Source: Bacillota bacterium (GTDB lineage: Bacteria > Bacillota > Clostridia > Christensenellales > Aristaeellaceae). From it: 46,675 nt of DNA. Shown here piece by piece: positions 40,431 to 46,675 of this stretch (position 1 is the stretch's first letter; every line of letters starts with the position of its first letter). Both the position numbers and the translations under genes were made by a program. Location: assembly GCA_023459275.1 (NCBI GenBank), contig JAEWVC010000093.1, positions 1 through 46,675 on the forward strand, given 5' to 3'. The notes beneath the pieces were generated by a model that saw only the letters and a list, made by a program, of their open reading frames with translations, was not told the origin of the DNA and made no database searches.

Positions 40431-41885
40431 CTATTTGATTTCCTTTAATATTTTATGGGCGGCCTGCTTGCCGTCACTGACAGCGGTGCAAATTCCCCCG
40501 CCGGCGGTGGTCCACTGGCCGCACATGTAAAAGCGTTCAAGGCCGGGGAGCGTCTTTGCGATACGCATCTTCAAAGAGGCCGGAACGGGGGCAAACCCCT
40601 CGAAGGAGCCCCGATACACATTGGTCAGCCGTACATAGGTGGCGGGTGTGCTGACGTCCGTGACCCGGATGGCCGCCCGGAAGCCGGGGAGCCTTTCCTC
40701 CACCGCCTCCGCGATGGCATCGGCCAGGTTTTGCTTTTCCTTTTTATACTGCGCCATATCGCTTTCCCGCAGGTTCTGCCAGTATGCAAGAGGGGCCCCG
40801 ATCATGGCCATCACGCTGCTGCCTCCCCTAGGCGCCGCGGACTTGTCAAAATCGAAGGAGCGCAAGGAAAAGGAATGGCCCACCGTATCGGGGGATGTTT
40901 TGATGCCTTCCCGGCATTCGTACGTTACCGCAAAGGGAATGTCAAAGTGCTTGTCGAGCCCGAAGGAGACAAGGGCCAGCGGGTGAAACAGCGGCGCATT
41001 CTTCAAAAGGCCGTCGATCTGCGGGTGCGGATATTTCCCTTCCAGCATGTTGGCAAGCGTGTCGTAAGCGTCGCAGGCGGCCACCACATAGTCCGATGGA
41101 TACGGCGTTCCTTTCACCACAACGCCTTTGGCCGCACCGCCCTCCACCACGATTTTTTCCACCCTGGCATTCAAAGTAAGCTTGCCGCCCAGCCCCTTGT
41201 ATTTTTCTACCATCCGCCGCGTTACCCCTTCCGCCCCTTCCAGCGGATAGCCGGCGTTGCCGCTCATGCGCGTGCCCAGCATCATCAGCAGCCCGATGGC
41301 TGAAAATTCCCTGGACATGAGCTGAAAGATGACCTCCTTCACCAGGCCGCTTTTGACCTCCCTCACATACGCTTCCACCGTTGTGCCCATATACTTTTTC
41401 CCCAGCCGCAAAAAGCCCATGCTCTTTGCCAGCATATGTACGGCTTCCCCCGGGCTTCCAGGCATGCCCATGGGCAGCTCGCTGCGCATGATTGCCCTGA
41501 TTTCCTTCATAAAAGCCCCGATCCATTTCTCGTCGCCCTTGCCCGCTTTCAGAAGGAAATCCCGGAAGGCGTCAAACGTCAGCGGGACTTTATACATCAC
41601 GCCGTCAATCTCCATCCGGATGACGCCGGCGTTGTAGATCTTTGTGGACCCTGTCAGCGCGTCCACCTCCCGGTAGAGCTTGTAGGCCGGGTCCCCCGGC
41701 CGCGTGCCCACCATCCAGTGGATACAGCCGTCAAACCTGTATCCGTTCCTTTTCCAGGCTGTGCACATGCCCCCCGCCCAAGGAGCCATCTCGAAAATCT
41801 CCGTTTCAATCCCTTTTCCCTGCAGGTAGATGCCGGTGCTCAATCCCGCAAGGCCCGCCCCGATGATATTGACCTTCACAGACAT
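40431..41885 (-). CDS. Phytoene desaturase/amine-oxidase-like NAD(P)/FAD oxidoreductase
   Basis: 484 residues. Dinucleotide motif VNIIGAGLAGLSTGIYLQGKG then EMAPWAGGMCTAWKRNGYRFDG, as in CrtI/CrtISO-type proteins. The C-terminal FAD motif GLERFYMCGQWTTAGGG, with SDGKQAAHKI, is present. Such proteins act on carotenoids, retinoids or other isoprenoid and lipid substrates; no carotenoid gene is nearby, so the substrate is unknown. First gene of a TetR-controlled operon. Start follows GAGGAGGAGC. Confidence 0.85.
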   Translation of the reverse strand: MSVKVNIIGAGLAGLSTGIYLQGKGIETEIFEMAPWAGGMCTAWKRNGYRFDGCIHWMVGTRPGDPAYKLYREVDALTGSTKIYNAGVIRMEIDGVMYKVPLTFDAFRDFLLKAGKGDEKWIGAFMKEIRAIMRSELPMGMPGSPGEAVHMLAKSMGFLRLGKKYMGTTVEAYVREVKSGLVKEVIFQLMSREFSAIGLLMMLGTRMSGNAGYPLEGAEGVTRRMVEKYKGLGGKLTLNARVEKIVVEGGAAKGVVVKGTPYPSDYVVAACDAYDTLANMLEGKYPHPQIDGLLKNAPLFHPLALVSFGLDKHFDIPFAVTYECREGIKTSPDTVGHSFSLRSFDFDKSAAPRGGSSVMAMIGAPLAYWQNLRESDMAQYKKEKQNLADAIAEAVEERLPGFRAAIRVTDVSTPATYVRLTNVYRGSFEGFAPVPASLKMRIAKTLPGLERFYMCGQWTTAGGGICTAVSDGKQAAHKILKEIK

Positions 41886-41907
41886 GGTAGCTCCTCCTCA
41901 TGTTTTA

Positions 41908-41937
41908 TGAACGAAGGTTCATTGAACAATTGTTCAT
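41908..41937. promoter_or_regulatory. Double TetR-type operator
   Basis: ATGAAC-GAAG-GTTCAT (41908-41923) followed directly by the perfect 14-mer TGAACAATTGTTCA (41924-41937). Both carry GAAC/GTTC half sites and cover the predicted transcription start of the oxidoreductase-TetR operon, which suits autorepression. Confidence 0.75.
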
Positions 41938-41942
41938 CAATA

Positions 41943-41971
41943 TTATATGCGGCACCCCCCCGTCCGTCAAC
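41943..41971 (-). promoter_or_regulatory. Promoter of the oxidoreductase-TetR operon
   Basis: Minus-strand TTGACG (41966-41971), 17-base spacer, TATAAT (41943-41948). Confidence 0.8.
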
Positions 41972-42031
41972 CGTTCTCGAGAAATATTCCGCTTGCCGTG
42001 AACGCAATGCAAGAAGACCCGGCACATACGC

Positions 42032-42060
42032 TTGCATCCATGGCATGCATCTGGTATGAT
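42032..42060 (+). promoter_or_regulatory. Promoter of the EamA transporter gene
   Basis: TTGCAT (42032-42037), 17-base spacer, TATGAT (42055-42060) with a TGG extension. Confidence 0.6.
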
Positions 42061-42104
42061 GTTCAGCGATATGCGGGATCAGCAAAGAATCGGGGCATTC
42101 TTCC

Positions 42105-42998
42105 ATGAAGAAGCATTCCACTTTGGCGGGCAATCTGACGATCCTTTCCACGGCGCTGTTATGGAGCACCGCGGGTATTCTGATCAAATATATTCCCTGG
42201 AGCAGCTTTTCCATTGCCTCCATCCGGGGGCTCATCAGCGCCCTGGCGCTTTTGGGGCTTAGGCGGCTTGGCCGCAAAGAGGGCGGCTATACGCCGTTGC
42301 GCTTCACAAAACACAACATCGCCGCGGGTGTTGCCATGTTTTTGACCTCCACGCTGTTTTTGGCGGCCAACAAACTGACCACGGCGGCCAATGCCATTGT
42401 ACTGCAATATATCGCACCGATTTTGATCCTGCTCTATACGGCCATCGTACAAAAACGCAAACCCTCCGGTGTGGAGATCACGCTGACCGTTGTGGTATTT
42501 CTGGGCTGCGTGCTGGCGTTTTCCGACAAGCTGGGGGGCAGCGGCACCCTGGGCGATGTGCTGGCGCTGCTTTCGGGCGTGACCTTTGCCGCGTTGATCA
42601 TCATCAGCCGAAAAGAGGAGACCCAGGCCCAGGACGGGCAGATCATCGGCTGCTTTATGAGCTTTCTGTGCTGCTTACCCTTTCTTTTTACAGATGACAA
42701 GCTGGTGTTCACCCTTCAAAGCGTGGGGGCGATGCTGTTCCTGGGGCTGTTCCAGTACAGCCTGGCCAACTTCCTGTTTGCCAGGGGCGTGAAAATGACA
42801 GAGCCCGTAGCCGCCTCCATCATCCTGACGGTGGAACCCATCATGAACCCCGTATGGGTGTTCCTGGCCTACGGGGAAGCGCCCGGCCCCCTGGCCCTGG
42901 CCGGCTTTGTGCTGGTGATCGCGGCGGTAACGCTTTATTCGCTGCTCCCCTTTATCAAAAGACCTAAGCCCGGCGATGTGGGCAGCGCCGCCTCCTGA
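42105..42998 (+). CDS. EamA-family (DMT) transporter
   Basis: 297 residues with ten hydrophobic segments in two EamA halves (about 8-145 and 150-287). LLWSTAGILIKYI and ASIRGLISALALLGLRR start the first half; ANAIVLQYIAPILILLYTA ends the inward repeat, and VAASIILTVEPIMNPVWVFLAYGE is the typical second-half block. Members export amino acids, drugs or metabolites; substrate unknown. The ribosome site is poor, so the start is less sure than the frame. A GC hairpin GCGCCGC/GCGGCGC overlaps its stop. Confidence 0.88.
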   Translation: MKKHSTLAGNLTILSTALLWSTAGILIKYIPWSSFSIASIRGLISALALLGLRRLGRKEGGYTPLRFTKHNIAAGVAMFLTSTLFLAANKLTTAANAIVLQYIAPILILLYTAIVQKRKPSGVEITLTVVVFLGCVLAFSDKLGGSGTLGDVLALLSGVTFAALIIISRKEETQAQDGQIIGCFMSFLCCLPFLFTDDKLVFTLQSVGAMLFLGLFQYSLANFLFARGVKMTEPVAASIILTVEPIMNPVWVFLAYGEAPGPLALAGFVLVIAAVTLYSLLPFIKRPKPGDVGSAAS

Positions 42999-43086
42999 GC
43001 GGCGCGCCTTCCGCCCCGGCACAACCCTTCTGGCGCAACCCGCAATTCCCAATGGGTACATGCCGCATTTCCCTTTGGGCAAAACC

Positions 43087-43115
43087 TTGTCAAACCATCC
43101 CGCGTGTGCTACAAT
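43087..43115 (+). promoter_or_regulatory. Promoter of tRNA-Arg
   Basis: TTGTCA (43087-43092), 17-base spacer, TACAAT (43110-43115), 15 bases before the tRNA. Confidence 0.75.
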
Positions 43116-43130
43116 GATGTGCGCCAACCT

Positions 43131-43207
43131 GTTTCCGTAGCTCAGTAGGATAGAGCGACCGCCTCCTAAGCGGTAGGCCGTGGGTTCGAATCCCGCCGGG
43201 AACGCCA
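43131..43207 (+). tRNA. tRNA-Arg (anticodon CCT)
   Basis: 77 bases with encoded CCA. Acceptor GTTTCCG/CGGGAAC; anticodon stem ACCGC/GCGGT around CTCCTAA gives CCT (reads AGG); T arm GTGGG TTCGAAT CCCGC. The sequence character changes to AT-rich soon after it, so it may be an integration site; no second copy of its 3' end was found in the window. Confidence 0.95.
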
Positions 43208-43229
43208 CGAAAAGGGACATTAGTTACGG

Positions 43230-43261
43230 AAAAATGCTCACCAAATGCGGTGGGCATTTTT
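43230..43261 (+). terminator. Terminator of tRNA-Arg
   Basis: AAAAATGCTCACC (43230-43242) pairs with GGTGGGCATTTTT (43249-43261), one G-U pair, followed by CT. Confidence 0.85.
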
Positions 43262-43367
43262 CTATACCTGCAAAACGAGGCCGGATAAGGTAGTTTTGTG
43301 GGACAATTTGCAGGAATACACGGTTAGGCTCTCAAGGTAATTTTTCTCATAAATTCGGCCTGCACCG

Positions 43368-43453
43368 AACCGTTTAATGATGCACACCCCTATCCGGCGC
43401 TGCCGCACTATTACACGGATACAGGGCAAACCGTGTAATCGTGCACACCCCTA
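43368..43453 (+). repeat. Pair of 25-bp direct repeats enclosing an inverted repeat
   Basis: R1 (43368-43392) and R2 (43429-43453) agree at 22 of 25 positions; the shared end is TGCACACCCCTA. Between and overlapping them ATTACACGG (43410-43418) and CCGTGTAAT (43431-43439) form a perfect 9-bp inverted repeat. The core GTGTAATCGTGCA of R2 (43433-43445) recurs at 45982-45994. Repeated end motifs of this style occur at transposon termini. Confidence 0.7.
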
Positions 43454-43662
43454 AGAAGAACAAGTAATTCGGGATTCAGTATACCAGTTTTCATTTGTCC
43501 GGGTGCCCTGCAGGGCATATAGATTTACACGGCAGGCGAGATTCACTGTACATTTCGTAGGTCTCATCTCAAGAGGGAAATGTTAAAAAAAGTTGGAATG
43601 ATAGGGCTAAGGCGTACCGCAACATGCAGTTCATGTACGTACTATCGGTTACAATGCCTGTA

Positions 43663-43691
43663 TTGAAATTATTACCTTGTGTGTATATAAT
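43663..43691 (+). promoter_or_regulatory. Promoter of the orphan AT-rich gene
   Basis: TTGAAA (43663-43668), 17-base spacer, TATAAT (43686-43691). The leader to the ATG is about 65 bases. The stretch 43454-43662 shows no other gene. Confidence 0.75.
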
Positions 43692-43763
43692 TATTGCGAA
43701 AGTAAGCATATTCGATTCGAAGATTTTTGAACTTAGGCTACAGGAAGTATTGGAGGGGAAAGA

Positions 43764-45812
43764 ATGAAAATTGCAAAAGGTCTTGCCATGTCAGATGGAC
43801 TAAATAGGAAAAACCATTTTTTCTCGCTCAAATCTATCTTGAATGCATATGAAGGTTCGTGGCAACAAGGTGTTCCATCAAATTTGAACCATGATAGAAC
43901 AAAGCTGGTAGGCTGGCATTATGTCACCGGCATATACCTTGAACCAGGGAAAGCATACGTTACTAACGCTATGTATATTCCAGAGAACGAGAGCGAATAT
44001 TTGACCCTACAAAAAAGGAATAACGAATATTTGTATAAGGAGTATTATCTTAGTAAGAAGGAAAAATTCGACGCTCTAAAATCACAATTAGGTAGCTTAC
44101 TCACTGAAAACGCAAAGCCGGCCCCGATTAATTGCATAGCATATGAAGACGAGTCAATTGTTCTAAGAGTATTTCCGGAAATTGCGCAGTCATTGCACAA
44201 AGGATTAATTGACATAAGATTACTGGAACCAATATTGCCTGGACTATATAAGAAGGGTAGCTATATTTTGTTCGCACACAGATTCTTTAGACGGAACTGC
44301 TCATTAGTAAATACTCTGAATGATTCGTTCCTAGAACGTTTCGATGGATTAAGAGATAATTATGATTTGTCCGTTCAAATTGCATTGGATTTAAGTTTAA
44401 TAGGACTGCCTGGAACTGAGCACAGAGAGTTTGAATACCAATATTGGTGGGGTCCACATTTCAATGAGGATCTATCAAGCATTCCAAATGGGGTTACAAA
44501 GCATAATAATGAACACTATGATAATTTGTTCTCTAATATCTGTTTTACAGAATTTGGATGGTATGTTCAAGATAGTATTCAGACTTTTGAATGCGAAGAG
44601 GTAAATGACGCTGTCAATATAACAGCGAATGGAGATGAATATTATGGTTGTAGATTTATTCATAGCATGATAAACCCAGAAACCAGCCTACCAGACCATT
44701 TGGATGGTGCGATCCGAGCATATACAGAGGAGAAAATGGTTAATAGATTAGACATTAGTATAGACAAATCTCAAAGAGATACATGGTATACTAAGCTGTG
44801 GAGAATAGATCGCGATATGCCCGTTGGTCTCTGGAAGGAATTGATCACGCATTACTACCGTGACAATGGATTGGTCGGGGAATATTTCAACGGAAAAGAT
44901 GATACTCTGCTTAAAATAGTTTTAGAAGATAATGCGGAAGAAAAAGCTACTCCGCTATCCAAGTATATACCAGTAGAAATGAATGCAGGAGATGGAATCA
45001 GGGCATACTTTCGCTATATCCCATATATTAGAATAGAAAATTACGACGCAGTTGTTAGAAGCAACGAATTTATGTTGCATGATGATACAAGAATTAAGGT
45101 CATGGAAAGCGAAACTATAACAGTTTTGAAGCTGCTAAAAAAGTATGGGGTAAATATACGGATTCCTTATATAGCAAGAATTGGACACGAGGATACAGTT
45201 TATAATTTTCCCGACTTCGTATGTCGAGATGTCGCTATTGCTAGAATTGTACAGAAAGTATTTGTCGACCTATGCAATGCATGGAATAATAGCGGCGATG
45301 ATAGATTAATTTCATATTCAATTATAGTAAACTACGCAAATGAAGCGGTGCATTTTTCGTTTGCAGGACATGTTGCGGATTTTGCTTGTATATATACCCA
45401 AATCGGCGTTGATTTGCCAGATAGAGAGAATCTCAACAACTGGATAGAAATGTTGTATAAAGTAAATAACAAATACCCAAAAGCAAAGCTGCAACCAGGG
45501 ATCTCTAATATAATGAGTCAATCCGGCGACTTAAGGTTTAAGAGAGCTTTCGTTCCCGAAATATACCTTCGTGATATTAAAGTTGATAGCGAAGGATTAA
45601 CCGCGAGTTTTACAGAAAAAGATGAGATTGTTGAGGAACTTATTAAAAACAAAATAAGCATTGCACCAATATTCCATATAGAGAGATCCAGGTGTTCAAA
45701 GTGTCAAAAAGACTATACTTCATGTAATTGTGTAAAGTTTATTGATGATGCATACGAGGAAATTCTTAAGGGTAAGTTTTTAGGTGCGACTTGGACAAAC
45801 AGGCATGCATAG
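43764..45812 (+). CDS. Orphan 682-residue protein of unknown function
   Basis: 682 residues, ATG 7 bases after GGAGG. I do not recognise the family. Base use is strikingly AT-rich with AT-ending codons, unlike the GC-rich genes to its left, pointing to acquisition. No signal peptide or membrane helix is evident. Visible features: an N-terminal region with SNLNHDRTKLVGWHYV (39-54); a central acidic and aromatic region with YWWGPHFNEDL (227-237); a conserved-looking block YYGCRFIHSMINPETSLP-DHLDGAIRAYTEEKM (293-325); WYTKLWRIDRDMPVGLWKEL (341-360); and a C-terminal CxxC-x6-CxC cluster (Cys644, 647, 654, 656), a probable zinc knuckle. It stands alone between direct repeats after tRNA-Arg. A defence or mobile-element cargo role is possible from context only. 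Confidence 0.85.
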   Translation: MKIAKGLAMSDGLNRKNHFFSLKSILNAYEGSWQQGVPSNLNHDRTKLVGWHYVTGIYLEPGKAYVTNAMYIPENESEYLTLQKRNNEYLYKEYYLSKKEKFDALKSQLGSLLTENAKPAPINCIAYEDESIVLRVFPEIAQSLHKGLIDIRLLEPILPGLYKKGSYILFAHRFFRRNCSLVNTLNDSFLERFDGLRDNYDLSVQIALDLSLIGLPGTEHREFEYQYWWGPHFNEDLSSIPNGVTKHNNEHYDNLFSNICFTEFGWYVQDSIQTFECEEVNDAVNITANGDEYYGCRFIHSMINPETSLPDHLDGAIRAYTEEKMVNRLDISIDKSQRDTWYTKLWRIDRDMPVGLWKELITHYYRDNGLVGEYFNGKDDTLLKIVLEDNAEEKATPLSKYIPVEMNAGDGIRAYFRYIPYIRIENYDAVVRSNEFMLHDDTRIKVMESETITVLKLLKKYGVNIRIPYIARIGHEDTVYNFPDFVCRDVAIARIVQKVFVDLCNAWNNSGDDRLISYSIIVNYANEAVHFSFAGHVADFACIYTQIGVDLPDRENLNNWIEMLYKVNNKYPKAKLQPGISNIMSQSGDLRFKRAFVPEIYLRDIKVDSEGLTASFTEKDEIVEELIKNKISIAPIFHIERSRCSKCQKDYTSCNCVKFIDDAYEEILKGKFLGATWTNRHA

Positions 45813-45981
45813 AGTAGTAGCGTTACTTTAACTAGCGAAAAGACCCACCTTGCATAATGCATCTTGAATTTGCTGCCTTGCCTTTTCATATAACTCCTTG
45901 CATTACAAATCAGGCGTTTGCTTCTCTGAAAGAAACAACTTTCATCCCTTACAGCAGAATTTACCATGTTCACAGACTCCT

Positions 45982-45994
45982 GTGTAATCGTGCA
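45982..45994 (+). repeat. Third copy of the repeat core, right of the orphan gene
   Basis: GTGTAATCGTGCA, identical to 43433-43445, followed by a similar ACACCC run. With R1/R2 it brackets the AT-rich gene. The rest of 45813-46020 shows no gene. Confidence 0.6.
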
Positions 45995-46020
45995 ATGATA
46001 CACCCACCTTCCGAGACACG

Positions 46021-46048
46021 AAAAACCCGGCACTGTAGCCGGATTTTT
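46021..46048. terminator. Terminator after the right-edge gene
   Basis: CCGGC (46027-46031) and GCCGG (46038-46042) flanked by AAAAAC on the left and ATTTTT on the right, so it can act on both strands; on the minus strand it follows the stop of the right-edge gene. Confidence 0.7.
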
Positions 46049-46059
46049 GCTTTTTAGGC

Positions 46060-46675
46060 TTACTTACCCTCATCCTCCGCGGGTGCCGCATCCTTCTTGC
46101 CTTTACCCTTACGCGTGAGCCTCTTGGCGGGTTCTCTATCCTTAGGCTGTGTCACGGGCTCCGCTGTGGCTTCCACAGGCTCCGGCATGGCCTCCGCCTC
46201 TACCGGCTCTGCGGTGATTACGATCAATCGGCCTTTGCTTTCGTCCCCGATGACCTCGTCCTCGATGACCTCGCCGTTTGCCATTGCCGCCGCGATATCG
46301 GCCACCGACTCGCCAGCGGCCTGGGTGTTCTCCAGCGCCTGCGCGAATGCCTCCACCACCGATACGGGAAGGGCCTCGGTTGCCTGCTCGTCCTGTGGTT
46401 GCGATTCCGCCTCCGCTGCCTCGTTTGCTGCCGGTGCAACTTCCTGCGATTGCGCCTCTTGGGCCAAGGGCTTCCGCGTCCTCCGCTCCCGCGTCTGCGG
46501 GAATTCCTCAGGCAGTACGCCTGGCTCAAACAGAATCTTGAAGGTGATAACTCCGTTCAGAGGGACGTCGAATTTGAAGTCCATGTACTTCAGCTTCTTG
46601 AGTTCGTCCGGATCTCGATGTTCTTGTACCGCTTGATCTCCTTGCCCTCCACCAGCAAGCAAACCGGAACCGCAT
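46060..46675 (-). pseudogene. Partial, frameshifted gene with acidic low-complexity tail
   Basis: The gene runs off the right edge. From the edge one frame reads VCLLVEGKEIKRYKNIEIR and then meets a stop at 46590-46592; the next frame takes over near 46611 with PDELKKLKYMDFKFDVPLNG and continues to the stop at 46060. A -1 shift at GAGATCCGGAC joins them smoothly. After FEPGVLPEEFPQTRERRTRK the protein becomes Ala/Glu/Pro-rich (AEAESQPQDEQATEALP, TAEPVEAEAMPEPVEATAEP) and ends in a basic RLTRKGKGKKD patch before an acidic tip. It may be a phage or mobile-element structural protein; family not recognised. The break could be a real mutation, a programmed shift or an assembly error. Confidence 0.6.

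Noticed and set aside
43131..43207. Duplicated tRNA-Arg 3' end as an attachment site on the right of the island
   Set aside because: No copy of the tRNA 3' sequence was seen between 43.2 and 46.7 kb and no integrase gene is in the window, so integration at the tRNA stays unproven.
43764..44000. N-terminal part of the orphan protein resembling an HK97-type prohead protease (NHD-like motif)
   Set aside because: Only a short SNLNHD pattern supports it; no Ser catalytic block is seen, the protein is three times too long, and no capsid genes are adjacent.
45713..46033. Small minus-strand ORF overlapping the end of the orphan gene
   Set aside because: No ribosome site, overlaps a convincing gene and the repeat, and has no recognisable domain.

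Overview
The window looks like a chromosomal segment of a GC-rich anaerobic member of the Clostridia (Bacillota), perhaps a gut lineage of the Oscillospirales/Christensenellales kind. The reasons are strong AGGAGG ribosome sites, sigma-A type promoters (several TTGACA-17-TATAAT-like), Rho-independent terminators, TTG/GTG starts, an ArsR/TetR regulator style, a GH51 arabinofuranosidase and a citramalate route to isoleucine. This placement is inference; no rRNA or marker gene is present.

Region 1 (1-12.2 kb) is a compact acid-sugar locus. A minus-strand operon encodes a PrpR-like regulator, a MOFRL-type glycerate kinase, a LarA-like (DUF2088) protein and a divergent enolase. It faces a plus-strand tripartite tricarboxylate transporter (TctC, TctB, TctA). 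Convergent with tctA is a second minus-strand operon, a DUF1537 acid-sugar kinase followed by a PdxA-like dehydrogenase. Together they suggest import of a C3/C4 sugar acid, C4 phosphorylation and oxidative decarboxylation to dihydroxyacetone phosphate, plus a glycerate to 2-phosphoglycerate to PEP branch. The two operons share an 18-bp promoter-proximal motif.

Region 2 (12.4-24.7 kb) is a minus-strand branched-chain amino-acid operon: leader peptide and attenuator, ilvB, ilvN, ilvC, ilvD, leuA, cimA, leuC, leuD, leuB, with tRNA-Ala(GGC) after it. The leader peptide (40 codons, 18 of them Leu/Val/Ile) followed by a terminator is a textbook ribosome-mediated attenuator. The operon is interrupted by a RAYT transposase gene with four palindromes (between leuA and cimA) and by a cluster of palindromic elements (between leuC and leuD).

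Region 3 (24.8-36 kb) holds an uncharacterised probable TIM-barrel protein, a fucose mutarotase and rRNA methyltransferase pair, then a minus-strand arabinoside operon (substrate-binding protein, two permeases, ArsR-type regulator, GH51 enzyme). An array of six palindromes lies between the binding protein and the permeases. A beta-propeller lactonase and a BaiN/HI0933-type flavoprotein follow.

Region 4 (36-43.2 kb) carries a COG2509 flavoprotein, a HAD phosphatase and peptidase T on the plus strand; a TetR-controlled phytoene-desaturase-like oxidoreductase on the minus strand with a clear double operator; an EamA exporter; and tRNA-Arg(CCU).

Region 5 (43.2-46.7 kb) differs visibly: AT-rich, one orphan 682-residue protein of unknown function with its own promoter, between direct repeats downstream of tRNA-Arg, then a broken gene running off the right edge. 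This is the best candidate for an acquired island and for undescribed biology. Interspersed through the window are at least four copies of one palindromic element and a 122-nt long hairpin.
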